From assembly GCF_001717955.1 (NCBI RefSeq), contig NZ_CP014168.1, forward strand, positions 1,712,001 to 1,776,000: a stretch of 64,000 nucleotides of DNA, in the 5' to 3' direction. The stretch is from Sphingomonas panacis. Its GTDB lineage: Bacteria; Pseudomonadota; Alphaproteobacteria; Sphingomonadales; Sphingomonadaceae. Every line of letters begins with the position of its first letter. Position 1 is the first letter of the stretch. The position numbers and the translations under genes are program-made. Below the pieces are notes generated by a model. The model did no database searches. It worked only from the letters and a program-made list of their open reading frames with translations, and was not told where the DNA came from. Below, one piece after another: positions 1 to 8,140 of this stretch.

Positions 1-199
1 GCGGAGCGACCTGCTTGGGGTCGCGCGGGCCGGTGTCGCGCTGGCCGTTGACGATGACGTCATCACGGCTCTGATCGTCGCTGACGTGCGGGGCGGTCGC
101 GTCATCGGCGCATGCGGGCATCGCGGCGAAGGCGCCGACGCAGGAGAGCGCGAGAAATGCGGGCTTGGCGACGACGCGGCGGTTGGTGTGGCGTGGCAA
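1..199 (-). CDS. TonB-dependent receptor, N-terminal part (runs off window)
   Basis: Only the first 66 codons are in the window; the gene continues past base 1. From a TTG start with a GGGGGA ribosome site just upstream, the protein has a basic n-region, a hydrophobic stretch ending near AMPACA, and then DDVIVNGQRDTG. This is typical of a signal peptide followed by the short linker before the plug domain of outer-membrane TonB-dependent receptors in sphingomonads. Such receptors import ferric siderophores, cobalamin or glycans. The palindrome at 262-276, 63 bp upstream of the start, looks like a Fur box and favours an iron substrate. No plug or barrel is visible, so the family call rests on the N-terminus only. 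Confidence 0.55.
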   Translation of the reverse strand, partial: MPRHTNRRVVAKPAFLALSCVGAFAAMPACADDATAPHVSDDQSRDDVIVNGQRDTGPRDPKQVAP

Positions 200-261
200 T
201 GGAATCCCCCTTATTCGTTGCGGGGTGAGCTATTGCGAGGCACTTTCACTGTCAACGCTAT

Positions 262-276
262 TGAGAGTAACTCTCA
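262..276. promoter_or_regulatory. Fur-box-like palindrome
   Basis: TGAGAGT-A-ACTCTCA is a perfect 7-1-7 inverted repeat, the layout of the Fur box TGATAATnATTATCA and its GC-rich variant TGAGAATnATTCTCA. It lies 63 bp before the TTG start of the receptor gene and overlaps the stop codon of the ribbon-helix-helix gene. Binding by Fur or another iron regulator is inferred. Confidence 0.5.
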
Positions 277-528
277 CTGCCGGAGCGCGATTTCGAACAA
301 CCAGCTTCGGATCGCGCTGGCGAGATTGGGTGGATCAGGCGCGGCGATGCGGACCGCGTCGATTTCCGCGATCAACGCGCTGAGCGGGAGCGCGTGCGCG
401 TGCGCGGCCTGTTCCAGCGCCTGCCAGAACACCGGTTCGAGACTGATCGACGTGGGATGCCCGGCGATCGTCACCGAGCGCTTGACCGGGCCGGCGAAGC
501 CGCCCGGCGGGGCCGCGATACCGCTCAA
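274..528 (-). CDS. Ribbon-helix-helix domain protein (RHH_4-like)
   Basis: An 84-residue protein with KRSVTIAGHPTSISLEPVFW, then ALIAEID and LASAIRSWLFE, matching the compact ribbon-helix-helix family common in alphaproteobacteria. These are putative DNA-binding proteins of unknown target. The TTG start at 528 gives MSGIAAPPGG and lies 4 bp after the cobT stop, so the gene probably sits at the end of the cobS-cobT transcript. A longer ATG frame from 618 overlaps cobT by more than 80 bp and is less likely. Its stop overlaps the Fur-box-like palindrome of the next gene. Confidence 0.7.
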   Translation of the reverse strand: MSGIAAPPGGFAGPVKRSVTIAGHPTSISLEPVFWQALEQAAHAHALPLSALIAEIDAVRIAAPDPPNLASAIRSWLFEIALRQ

Positions 529-532
529 GCGG

Positions 533-2365
533 TCAGGGCGTATCGAACAGCGCCGCGAGCTGCTCGATGATCGCGCCGCCAAGCTGCTCGGCATCCATGA
601 TGGTGACGGCGCGCGCATAATAGCGGGTCACGTCATGGCCGATGCCGATCGCGACCAGTTCGACCGGCGAGCGATTCTCGATCCAGCCGATCACCTGGCG
701 CAGATGCCGTTCGAGATAGCTGCCCGAATTGACGCTGAGCGTCGAATCATCGACCGGCGCGCCGTCCGAGATCACCATAAGGATCTTGCGCTCCTCGTGT
801 CGCGCGATCAGCCGCTGGTGCGCCCACAGCAAGGCCTCGCCGTCGATATTCTCCTTGAGCAGCCCCTCGCGCATCATCAGCCCGAGGTTGGTCTTGGCGC
901 GGCGCCACGGCTCGTCGGCCTGTTTGTAGACGATGTCGCGGATGTCGTTGAGCCGGCCAGGCTGGGTGGGGCGCCCGGCGGCGAGCCACGCCTCGCGGCT
1001 CTGCCCGCCCTTCCACGCGCGCGTGGTGAAGCCGAGGATCTCGGTCTTGACGCCGCACCGCTCGAGCGTGCGGGCGAGAATGTCGGCGCTGATCGCCGCG
1101 ATCGAGATCGGCCGGCCGCGCATCGACCCCGAATTGTCGATCAACAGCGTGACGACCGTGTCGCGGAACTCGGTCTCGCGCTCGATCTTGTAGCTCAGCG
1201 ACAGCATCGGATTGACGACGATCCGCGCCAGCCGCGCCGCGTCGAGCAGGCCTTCCTCCTGATCGAAGTCCCAGCTTCGGCTCTGCTGTGCCATCAGCCG
1301 GCGTTGCAGCCGGTTGGCGAGCTTGGTGACCGCGCCCTGCAAATGGACGAGCTGCTGGTCGAGATAGGCGCGCAGCCGCACCAGTTCGTCGGCGTCGCAC
1401 AAATCGGTCGCGGCGATCACTTCGTCGAAGCGCGTCGTCCACGCCTTATATTCGAACTGCGGCGGGAAATCGGACATCGGCCGATTGGGGCGGACCGGCA
1501 GCATGCCGTCCTCGCCGTCGTCGCCGGGCTCGCCGTCGCCGTCTTCGAACTGGTCGTCGTTGCGCTCGTCGCCTTCGCCGTCCTGCTGATCGCTTTCGCT
1601 CTCGGAACCGCGCGCCTCGATCTCGCCCTGGCCCTGCTCGGTATCGCCGTCGCCCTCGTCGGCGTCGTCGGTCTGCTCCTGCTCGTCGGCGCCTTCGTCC
1701 TCTTCGCCGCCCTCGTCGGTTTCCTCGGGGATCAGTTCGCCCTCGATGAGATCGAGGTCTTCGAGCAACCGGGTCGTCAGCGTGGCGAACGCGCGCTGGT
1801 CGTCGATCGCCAGCGCGAGCGAATCGAGATCGGCGCCCGCCTTCTGCTCGATCCAGTCGCGCACCAGCGCCATCGCCGGCGCGGCGGCGGCGGGCGGCGG
1901 CGCGCCGGTGAGCCGCTCGCGCACGACCAGGCCGAGCGCGGTCGACAGCGGCACCTCGTCACGGTTGCGCGCGCGCGTGATCGGATCGGAGCGCAGCTTC
2001 GCATCGAGCGCCGTCGCGAGATTGTCGGTGATACCCGCATAGCCGCGCGCGCCCAACGCCTCGACCCGCGCGCTCTCGACCGCATCGAACACCGCGCGCG
2101 CGACCGCTTCGGCCGGTGCCTGCCGCGCGTGGAGCTTGATGTCGTGGTGGCGCAGCCGAAGCGCGAACCCATCGGCGAACCCGCGCGCCTCCGCGACCTG
2201 ATCGGCCGGCAGGTTTCGCGCGGGCATCGGCACCTTGACGTGCTTGCCCGACTGGACCGGCGCATCGGCGGTGAAGCCAAGCTCGATCTCCGGCTCACGC
2301 GCCAGCGCCCGCGTGGCGCCGCCGAGCACGGTCTTGAAACGGTCGAGCGGGGTGTCGGTGGTCAT
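533..2365 (-). CDS. cobT: Cobaltochelatase subunit CobT
   Basis: A 610-residue protein matching CobT, which with CobS forms the AAA+ motor complex that drives CobN to insert cobalt into hydrogenobyrinic acid diamide in aerobic B12 synthesis. The N-terminal half is followed by a strongly acidic Glu/Asp linker (about residues 215-285). The C-terminal von Willebrand A domain carries the MIDAS motif DNSGSM at about residue 410 and a later ISDGAP motif. The ATG overlaps the stop of the upstream toxin gene by one base (TAATG), so translation is probably coupled to it. Length is normal for the family. cobN is not in the window. Confidence 0.95.
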   Translation of the reverse strand: MTTDTPLDRFKTVLGGATRALAREPEIELGFTADAPVQSGKHVKVPMPARNLPADQVAEARGFADGFALRLRHHDIKLHARQAPAEAVARAVFDAVESARVEALGARGYAGITDNLATALDAKLRSDPITRARNRDEVPLSTALGLVVRERLTGAPPPAAAAPAMALVRDWIEQKAGADLDSLALAIDDQRAFATLTTRLLEDLDLIEGELIPEETDEGGEEDEGADEQEQTDDADEGDGDTEQGQGEIEARGSESESDQQDGEGDERNDDQFEDGDGEPGDDGEDGMLPVRPNRPMSDFPPQFEYKAWTTRFDEVIAATDLCDADELVRLRAYLDQQLVHLQGAVTKLANRLQRRLMAQQSRSWDFDQEEGLLDAARLARIVVNPMLSLSYKIERETEFRDTVVTLLIDNSGSMRGRPISIAAISADILARTLERCGVKTEILGFTTRAWKGGQSREAWLAAGRPTQPGRLNDIRDIVYKQADEPWRRAKTNLGLMMREGLLKENIDGEALLWAHQRLIARHEERKILMVISDGAPVDDSTLSVNSGSYLERHLRQVIGWIENRSPVELVAIGIGHDVTRYYARAVTIMDAEQLGGAIIEQLAALFDTP

Positions 2366-2754
2366 TACCAGAGTACCTTGCAGCCGAATGCGGCAATCTC
2401 GCGGTCGCGCGTGATGACGACCATATCTTCCAGCAAGGCCTGCGCGGCGATGAGCCGATCGAATGGATCCTTGTGTCCACCCGATAACGATCCGCCGTGA
2501 ACGCCATGCCGCGCTGTTACGTCGAGATGGTTGAAGCCGTCCCGCACCACATCATCGACGAACGCCGACAGGCTGCAGCCAAAATCCGGCAATTGTCCTT
2601 TGCGCACCTTCGTCGCGATCTCCCAAGCGGACGCGGCGCTGACGAACACCTCACTGGCAGGGTCAAGCATCGCCGTTCTCGCGGCTTCGGCAAGCTGGGG
2701 CGCGTCCTGCCACCACCACAGCAGCGCATGCGTATCGAGCAGGAGTCGCATCAT
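2365..2754 (-). CDS. vapC: PIN-domain toxin, VapC type
   Basis: A 129-residue PIN-domain protein with the acidic residues expected of a VapC ribonuclease: [11 protein letters not shown] (Asp7), WEIATK (Glu45), [11 protein letters not shown] and TRD near the C-terminus. VapC toxins cleave RNA and are neutralised by a cognate antitoxin. The start overlaps the end of the upstream antitoxin gene by 4 bp, and the stop overlaps the cobT start by 1 bp. The toxin pair therefore lies inside the cobS-cobT operon. The RNA target cannot be predicted from sequence. Confidence 0.88.
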   Translation of the reverse strand: MMRLLLDTHALLWWWQDAPQLAEAARTAMLDPASEVFVSAASAWEIATKVRKGQLPDFGCSLSAFVDDVVRDGFNHLDVTARHGVHGGSLSGGHKDPFDRLIAAQALLEDMVVITRDREIAAFGCKVLW

Positions 2755-3038
2755 CCTGCGGGTGGAAACAGGCTGGCATTCTCGATCTCGTCCAACGCCT
2801 CGTCCGTGAAGCAGGGCGCCAGCACGGCCTCGGGTGACACATGCCTCAACAGATGCGCATACCGTCCCGGCTTGCGGGAAGGGCGAAGCGTTTGGGCGAG
2901 AGGTACAAGTCGCGCATAGGGTACGCCGCCTTTCGCCACGATAATTTCCTCGCCGGAATGCGCGCGATCAATCAGCTTCGAGAAATGCGTCTTTGCTTCA
3001 TGAACGTTGAACGTCGTCTGCGGATCGGCCTCAGCCAT
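2751..3038 (-). CDS. Antitoxin, Phd/YefM type
   Basis: A 95-residue protein with FNVHEAKTHFSKLIDRAHSG and IIVAKGGVPYARLVPL, the signature of the Phd/YefM antitoxin fold: an N-terminal DNA-binding dimer and a C-terminal tail that wraps the toxin. It precedes and overlaps the PIN toxin gene. Antitoxins of this class usually repress their own promoter, and the perfect palindrome at 3051-3072 just upstream of its start is the obvious operator candidate. Confidence 0.88.
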   Translation of the reverse strand: MAEADPQTTFNVHEAKTHFSKLIDRAHSGEEIIVAKGGVPYARLVPLAQTLRPSRKPGRYAHLLRHVSPEAVLAPCFTDEALDEIENASLFPPAG

Positions 3039-3050
3039 CGCTGCCTCCCG

Positions 3051-3072
3051 GCGGACTAATAGCTTAGTCCGC
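3051..3072. promoter_or_regulatory. Palindrome upstream of antitoxin; probable autoregulatory operator
   Basis: GCGGACTAA-TAGC-TTAGTCCGC has perfect 9-bp arms. It occupies most of the 42-bp gap between the cobS stop and the antitoxin start. An operator for the Phd-type antitoxin is the simplest reading. It could also act as an attenuating hairpin after cobS, though no T tract follows. Confidence 0.55.
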
Positions 3073-3080
3073 TAAAATCT

Positions 3081-4085
3081 TCAACCCTTCGCCGCCACGC
3101 TCTCGGGCAAGTCCTTGCCGAACACGCGCTGGTAATATTCCGCCACCAGCGGCCGCTCGGCCTCGTCGCATTTGTTGAGGAACGACAGCCGGAACGCGAA
3201 GCCGACATCGCCGAAGATCAGCGCGTTCTGCGCCCAGGTGATGACGGTGCGCGGGCTCATCACGGTGGAGATGTCGCCGTTCATGAAGCCGCGCCGGGTC
3301 AGGTCGGCGACCTTGACCATCTGGTCGACCACCTGCTTGCCCTCGGGCTTGTCATATTCGCCCGACTTGGCGAGCACGATCCGCGCCTCGATCGCGGCGG
3401 GCAGATAGTTGAGCGTGACGACGATGTTCCAGCGGTCCATCTGGCCCTGGTTGATCTGCTGGGTGCCATGATACAGCCCGCTGGTGTCACCCAGGCCGAT
3501 CGTGTTGGCGGTGGCGAACAGCCGGAACCACGGCGACGGGCGGATCACGCGGTTCTGGTCGAGCAGGGTCAGCTTGCCCTCGGTCTCGAGCACGCGCTGG
3601 ATGACGAACATCACGTCGGGGCGGCCGGCGTCATATTCGTCGAACACCAAAGCGGTCGGCGTCTGGAGCGCCCAGGGCAGAAGCCCCTCGCGGAACTCTG
3701 TGACCTGCTGGCCGTCCTTGAGCACGATCGCGTCGCGCCCGACAAGATCGATCCGGCTGATATGCGCGTCGAGGTTGATGCGGATGCACGGCCAGTTGAG
3801 CCGCGCCGCGACCTGCTCGATATGGCTCGACTTGCCGGTGCCGTGATAGCCCTGCACCATGACCCGGCGATTGTACGCGAAGCCGGCGCAGATCGCGATC
3901 GTGGTGTCCTTGTCGAACACATAGGCCGGGTCGAGATCGGGCACGCGCTCGTCGGCTTCGCTGAACGCGGGGACTTCCATGTCCGAATCGATCCCGAACA
4001 GATCGCGGACTTTCACCATGCGATCGGGCGCGTCGAGAATCGTCGTCTCGCGGCTGTCGGGCTGGGTGTTGGGGATGTCGGTCAT
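3081..4085 (-). CDS. cobS: Cobaltochelatase subunit CobS
   Basis: A 334-residue AAA+ ATPase matching CobS, the partner of CobT in the CobNST cobalt chelatase. Walker A is GYHGTGKS at residues 79-86, Walker B is [10 protein letters not shown], and sensor 1 is [12 protein letters not shown]. The ATG at 4085 giving MTDIPNTQ is preferred; the frame extends upstream to 4151 but without family-like sequence. It is the first gene of the cobS-antitoxin-toxin-cobT-RHH unit. Confidence 0.95.
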   Translation of the reverse strand: MTDIPNTQPDSRETTILDAPDRMVKVRDLFGIDSDMEVPAFSEADERVPDLDPAYVFDKDTTIAICAGFAYNRRVMVQGYHGTGKSSHIEQVAARLNWPCIRINLDAHISRIDLVGRDAIVLKDGQQVTEFREGLLPWALQTPTALVFDEYDAGRPDVMFVIQRVLETEGKLTLLDQNRVIRPSPWFRLFATANTIGLGDTSGLYHGTQQINQGQMDRWNIVVTLNYLPAAIEARIVLAKSGEYDKPEGKQVVDQMVKVADLTRRGFMNGDISTVMSPRTVITWAQNALIFGDVGFAFRLSFLNKCDEAERPLVAEYYQRVFGKDLPESVAAKG

Positions 4086-4219
4086 GAATGTGCGTACCGT
4101 GTTATGGGCTGTCGAGAAGCCCCGACAACGCATGACGCGCAGGAACGGCACTTCGTGCGATGCTCAGTGCGAACGATCGCGCGGCGCGTCAAGCGCCATC
4201 GGGCCTTGCGCGCGCAAAC

Positions 4220-4891
4220 TCACGTCGTCTTGGGTGGCAACGGGAACAGCGTGACGAAGCGTTCGGCGAGCGCGCGGTCGCCGGTGAGCGTCAGCATATC
4301 GGCGGCCTCGGCGTGGTCCAGGGGCAGTCCGCCATACACGACCGCGGCGATCGCCGGCGGCACGCCTGTGAAGGTGAGGGCGGCATCGCCGGGCTCGGCG
4401 CGCGCGACCGTGAAGCCGGTCGAGGCGAGCCGCGTGCGGAACACGTCGGGGCCGAGCCGGAAGCCGATCACCGCATCGAGATCGCCGACCGCCTCGCGCG
4501 CCAGCATCGTGCGGAACGACATCATCAGCGATGCGGGCGAGAGCGGCAGCGTGGGATCGTGCGCTGGCGAGCGCACCGCCCAGCGGCCAAGCTCCTGGAT
4601 CGCGGTCTCGCTTTGATAACCCCATTCGGTGAGTTCATAGACCTGCACCGATGCGGGCGGCGGCAGCTTGCGCCGGGTGAGGATGCCGGCCACCTCCAAA
4701 CCTTCAAGCCGTTGCGTCAGCACGTTGGCGCTGATCCCGCCGAGCCCGTTCTTGATCTCGCCGAAACGGCGCGGCCCGAACATCAATTCCCGCACGATCA
4801 GGAGGGACCAGCGCTCGCCGACCAGTTCCATCGCCAGCGCGGTGCCGCAGGCATCGTCGTACCAGCGTTTGATTACTTTTTCTAACTTCAT
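4220..4891 (-). CDS. HxlR-family transcriptional regulator with C-terminal SCP2-like domain
   Basis: A 223-residue protein. Residues 1-105 form a winged helix of HxlR type (CGTALAMELVGERWSLLIVREL, FGEIKNGL, ISANVLTQRL). Residues from about 115 resemble a sterol-carrier-like domain (LTFTGVPPAIAAVVYGGLPL), as in many HxlR proteins of this length. It is divergent from the VOC gene at 4957 with a 65-bp gap that contains GGTT-N9-AACC at 4892-4908, a possible operator. HxlR proteins often respond to aldehydes or oxidants, which would fit the neighbouring glyoxalase-like genes. The inducer is unknown. Confidence 0.85.
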   Translation of the reverse strand: MKLEKVIKRWYDDACGTALAMELVGERWSLLIVRELMFGPRRFGEIKNGLGGISANVLTQRLEGLEVAGILTRRKLPPPASVQVYELTEWGYQSETAIQELGRWAVRSPAHDPTLPLSPASLMMSFRTMLAREAVGDLDAVIGFRLGPDVFRTRLASTGFTVARAEPGDAALTFTGVPPAIAAVVYGGLPLDHAEAADMLTLTGDRALAERFVTLFPLPPKTT

Positions 4892-4956
4892 GGTTGCTTT
4901 TGATAACCGAAGATCGCATCACATGCAAAGCGCGAGTCGCACAGGAGTGGTTGTCG

Positions 4957-5364
4957 ATGCCCAAGATGATCTTTGTGAACCTGCCCGTCGAGGATGTGGC
5001 GAAATCGACCGCCTTCTATGAAGCGATCGGCTGCGTGAAGGACGCGCGCTTCTCCAACGAGCGCGCGTCGGCGATGCACTATTCGGACACGATATCGTTC
5101 ATGCTGCTCGGGCATGATTTCTATCGCACCTTCACCCCCAAGCAGATCATCGACGCGAAGACGACCAGCGGCGCGCTGATCGCGCTGTCGTTCGACAGCC
5201 GCGCCGAGGTCGATGCCATTACCGAGGCGGCGATCGCGGCGGGTGGACGCGAGGCGCACGACCCGGAGGACATGGGCTTCATGTACAGCCGCGCGTTCGA
5301 AGATCCCGACGGCCACGGCTTCGGGCCGTTCTGGATGGATGTCGCGGCGATGCCATCGGCCTGA
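4957..5364 (+). CDS. VOC-family (glyoxalase-like) protein
   Basis: A 135-residue single-domain VOC protein (MIFVNLPVEDVAKSTAFYEA at the start, FEDPDGHGFGPFWMD at the end). The ATG at 4957 follows an AGGAG site. The ORF also extends upstream to 4894 without a ribosome site. VOC proteins bind a divalent metal and include glyoxalases, dioxygenases and resistance proteins, so the substrate cannot be assigned. Divergence from an HxlR regulator suggests regulation by it. Confidence 0.85.
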   Translation: MPKMIFVNLPVEDVAKSTAFYEAIGCVKDARFSNERASAMHYSDTISFMLLGHDFYRTFTPKQIIDAKTTSGALIALSFDSRAEVDAITEAAIAAGGREAHDPEDMGFMYSRAFEDPDGHGFGPFWMDVAAMPSA

Positions 5365-5454
5365 TCTTGCAGGGTGGCCTGTGGCTGCGCGAGTCGCGGC
5401 TGCGTGCGCGGCCGCCACTCATTGTTTAAGAAGATACATACCGGGAGAGAGACG

Positions 5455-6234
5455 ATGCCGACGCCTTACGGACTACCGATCTGGTACGAACTCATCACCG
5501 GCGATGCCGCCGCCGCCAAAGCGTTTTACAGCGGGATCGTCGGTTGGACGATCACCGAATTCGGGCCGGCCGGAAGCGCGACGCCCTATACGATCTGGAA
5601 CGCGGACGGTGTCGGCGTCGGCGGGCTGGTCGAGATGGCCGATGCGCCCGGCGGTCCCGCGTGGGTCGGCTATTTCCATGTCGCGGATGTCGACGCCAAG
5701 GTTGCCATCAACACGGCAGCGGGCGGCAAGACGCATATGGGGCCGCTCGATCTGCCCGGCGTCGGCCGCATCGCGCTGATCGCCGACCCGCAAGGCGCGC
5801 CGCTGTATCTGATGACGCCCGACCCGGCGATGGGTGATCAGGCGAGCACGGCGTTCTCCGCGACGCTGCCGATGCGCTGCGCGTGGAACGAGTTGACCAC
5901 GCTCGACACGTCTACCGCGCTGCCTTTCTATGGCGACCTGCTCGGGCTGGTCTCGACCGAGAAAATGTCGATGGGGCCGATGGGCGATTACCTGTTCCTC
6001 GATGTCGGCGACACGCAGATCGGCGCGATGATGAACCGCCAGGCGCCCGAACAGCCGGTCAAATGGAGCTTCTACTTCCGCGTCGCCGATGTCGATGCCG
6101 CAGCGGAGCAGGTGCGGGCTGGGGGCGGCACGATCATCATGGGGCCGATGGACGTGCCCGGCGGCGAGCGCATCATCGTGGCGCTCGATCCGACAGGCGC
6201 GTCGGTCGGTTTCGTTTCGGGAGTGCGGCAGTGA
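5455..6234 (+). CDS. Two-domain VOC-family protein
   Basis: A 259-residue protein with two glyoxalase-like repeats. The first runs from about residue 5 to 125 (GLPIWYELITGDAAAAKAFYS, ALIADPQGAPLYLM). The second runs from about 140 to 257 (CAWNELTTLDTSTALPFYGDL, IVALDPTGASVGFV). The ATG at 5455 is chosen because a GGGAGAGA site precedes it. The stop overlaps the GTG start of the next gene. It resembles the two-domain CFP-30B/hydroxylase-like VOC proteins of actinobacteria and proteobacteria. Substrate unknown. Confidence 0.85.
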   Translation: MPTPYGLPIWYELITGDAAAAKAFYSGIVGWTITEFGPAGSATPYTIWNADGVGVGGLVEMADAPGGPAWVGYFHVADVDAKVAINTAAGGKTHMGPLDLPGVGRIALIADPQGAPLYLMTPDPAMGDQASTAFSATLPMRCAWNELTTLDTSTALPFYGDLLGLVSTEKMSMGPMGDYLFLDVGDTQIGAMMNRQAPEQPVKWSFYFRVADVDAAAEQVRAGGGTIIMGPMDVPGGERIIVALDPTGASVGFVSGVRQ

Positions 6235-6719
6235 CCAAGATCACGACCTGCCTCTGGTTCGACGGCCAGGCCGAGGACGCCGCGAATTTCTATGCGAGCG
6301 TCTTCCCCGATTCGACTGTGACCGCGATCCACCGCGCGCCGGCGGACTATCCGGCGGGCAAGGCGGGCGACGTGTTGACGGTGGAGTTCACCGTGTGCGG
6401 CCAGTCGTTCGTCGGGCTGAACGCCGGCGGCGGGAATCCCTTCACCAACGCGGTTTCGTTCCAGATCTTCACCGACGATCAGGCCGAGACGGATCGATAC
6501 TGGAACGCGATCGTCTCGAACGGCGGCACCGAGAGCGCGTGCAGTTGGTGCCGCGACCGCTATGGCCTCGCCTGGCAGATCGTGCCGCGCGTGCTGACGA
6601 CGGCGATGGCCAGCCCGGATCCGGCGGTGGCGAAGCGCGCGATGCAGGCGATGATGACGATGCGCAAGATCGACATCGCCGCGATCGAAGCGGCGGTCGC
6701 CGGGGAGGATGCGGCATGA
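6231..6719 (+). CDS. PhnB-like VOC protein
   Basis: A 162-residue protein beginning GTG (VTKITTCLWFDGQAEDAANF) and matching the PhnB/3-demethylubiquinone-methyltransferase-like VOC family: FYASVFPDS, FTVCGQSFVGLNAGG and CSWCRDRYGLAWQIVP. The start overlaps the previous stop (GTGA) and its own stop overlaps the next ATG, so it is translated as part of the VOC-VOC-PhnB-SRPBCC operon. Enzymatic role unknown. Confidence 0.85.
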   Translation: MTKITTCLWFDGQAEDAANFYASVFPDSTVTAIHRAPADYPAGKAGDVLTVEFTVCGQSFVGLNAGGGNPFTNAVSFQIFTDDQAETDRYWNAIVSNGGTESACSWCRDRYGLAWQIVPRVLTTAMASPDPAVAKRAMQAMMTMRKIDIAAIEAAVAGEDAA

Positions 6720-7162
6720 ACGAGACCAACGACCTGTCGATCACGCGGCTGATCGACGCGCCGGTCGATCGGGTGTGGAGCATCGTCACCGAACGACTCA
6801 CCGAATGGTGGTGCCCGAAGCCGTGGACGACCGAAATCGTCGAGCTGGACTGGCGCCCCGGCGGGCGCTCGGCGATGGTGATGCATGGGCCGAACGGGGA
6901 GCGCCATGCGCAGGAAGGCGTATTCCTGGAGGTGGTGCCGGGCGAGCGCTTCGTCTTCACCGATGCCTATGCCGTCGGGTGGCAGCCGCAGACGCCGTTC
7001 ATGACCGGGGTCTTCGCGTTCGCGGACGAGGGCGGCAAGACCCGCTACACCGCCACCGCCCGCCACTGGACCGCCGAGGCCAGCGCGCGGCACGAGGCGA
7101 TGGGCTTCGCGCAAGGATGGGGCGCGGTGGCGGATCAGCTCGCCGCGCTGGCGGAAGGCTGA
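6716..7162 (+). CDS. SRPBCC (AHSA1-like) domain protein
   Basis: A 148-residue START-like protein: SITRLIDAPVDRVWSIVTE, WWCPKPWTTEIVELDWRPGG and a C-terminal helix QGWGAVADQLAALAEG. This is the Activator-of-Hsp90-like branch of the SRPBCC superfamily, a hydrophobic ligand-binding fold often encoded next to PhnB-like and ArsR-type genes. The ATG overlaps the previous stop. Ligand unknown. Confidence 0.87.
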   Translation: MNETNDLSITRLIDAPVDRVWSIVTERLTEWWCPKPWTTEIVELDWRPGGRSAMVMHGPNGERHAQEGVFLEVVPGERFVFTDAYAVGWQPQTPFMTGVFAFADEGGKTRYTATARHWTAEASARHEAMGFAQGWGAVADQLAALAEG

Positions 7163-7168
7163 CCTTAC

Positions 7169-7196
7169 CGTCGCCCCGGCGCAGGCCGGGGCGACG
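7169..7196. terminator. Hairpin between convergent genes
   Basis: Perfect 12-bp stem (7169-7180 with 7185-7196) and a GCAG loop in the 37-bp gap between the convergent SRPBCC and J-domain genes. There is no long T tract, but the placement suggests a bidirectional terminator. Confidence 0.6.
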
Positions 7197-7199
7197 TGC

Positions 7200-7814
7200 T
7201 CAAGCAAACGCCGCCGCGCTTTTGAGCTGGGTATACGCCGCGATCACGTCCTGCAGCTTTGTCTCGAAGCTGCGGTCGCCGCCGTTGCGGTCGGGGTGAT
7301 AGCGCCGCACCAGTTCGGCATAGCGCTGGCGCAAGCCCCGCCGGTCGATGTCGGTCGGCAGGTCGAGCACCTTCAGCGCGCGGCGGTCGCTGTCCGAGAG
7401 CGGACGGCCATCCTTGCGGGCACCCGCCGCCGCCGTCGCGCCGCGGAAGCGCGCGCCGATCGCGTCGAGCGGGTCGGCGAAATCGGCCCAGCGCGGCGGG
7501 CGGTCGGCGCCACCATTGCCGGTGAACGCGCGCGTCTCGCGCTCCCAACCCGCGAACGGGCGCTGCGCGTCGTGGATCTCGTCCGCGCTCATCCCTGAGA
7601 AAAAATTGTAGCGCGCGTTGAACGCGCGGACATGGTCGAGGCAGAACCAGCGATACGGGCGCGGGCCCTCGAAATCGTTGCTTGGGCCGTCCGCCGGCGC
7701 GCGGAATTCGCCGGGCAGATCGCAGCCGGGCTGATCGCACACCCGTCCGCTCCCCTCCACGCGACCGTGAAAGCGGATATTGGGTCGGTCTTTCTTTTCG
7801 GTCTGGCGTGCCAC
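7200..7814 (-). CDS. J-domain (DnaJ-like) protein
   Basis: A 204-residue protein with a C-terminal J domain (about residues 138-200) containing the HPD motif in RRYHPDRNGG. The N-terminal region has two CxxC-like pairs (VCDQPGC, FCLDH) of unknown role. This architecture is common in alphaproteobacteria next to bolA. It presumably stimulates DnaK on particular clients. The GTG start at 7814 follows a GGAG site. The longer ATG frame from 7871 would overlap the divergent bolA start and was rejected. Confidence 0.87.
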   Translation of the reverse strand: MARQTEKKDRPNIRFHGRVEGSGRVCDQPGCDLPGEFRAPADGPSNDFEGPRPYRWFCLDHVRAFNARYNFFSGMSADEIHDAQRPFAGWERETRAFTGNGGADRPPRWADFADPLDAIGARFRGATAAAGARKDGRPLSDSDRRALKVLDLPTDIDRRGLRQRYAELVRRYHPDRNGGDRSFETKLQDVIAAYTQLKSAAAFA

Positions 7815-7854
7815 CCCGGCTCCCTGAATTGGCGAAACGGCGTATATAGGGGCG

Positions 7855-8139
7855 ATGAACACGCTCGCCACCAGTCCCGTCGCGGATCAGATCGCCGCCC
7901 GTCTCACCACCGCGCTCGCGCCGTCGTATCTGGAGGTGGTCAACGACAGCCACCACCATGCCGGCCATATGGGGGACGATCGCTCGGGCGAATCGCATTT
8001 CAGCGTGATCGTCGAAAGCGCGGCCTTTACCGGGCTTTCGCGCGTTCAGCGCCAGCGGCTCGTCAACCAGGCGCTGGCGGAGCTGCTCGCGAACCGCATT
8101 CACGCGCTGGCGATCAAGGCGCGCGCGCCGGGAGAATGA
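7855..8139 (+). CDS. bolA: BolA-family protein
   Basis: A 94-residue BolA protein: SHHHAGHMGDDRSGESHFSV, then FTGLSRVQRQRLVNQALAEL, with the conserved His residues used with monothiol glutaredoxins to bind a [2Fe-2S] cluster. Divergent from the J-domain gene across 40 bp, and 1 bp before the GST gene. A second BolA gene lies at 55067-55300 beside grxD, so this copy may have a separate regulatory or iron-sulfur role. Confidence 0.92.
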   Translation: MNTLATSPVADQIAARLTTALAPSYLEVVNDSHHHAGHMGDDRSGESHFSVIVESAAFTGLSRVQRQRLVNQALAELLANRIHALAIKARAPGE

Positions 8140-8140
8140 G

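Noticed and set aside
86..2500. Long plus-strand ORF of 804 codons opposite cobT
   Set aside because: It is the mirror frame of cobT, Ala/Arg/Asp-rich with no domain. cobT on the minus strand is a clear family match.
7815..7871. Upstream ATG start for the J-domain gene
   Set aside because: It would overlap the divergent bolA start and lacks a ribosome site. The GTG at 7814 has both space and a GGAG.
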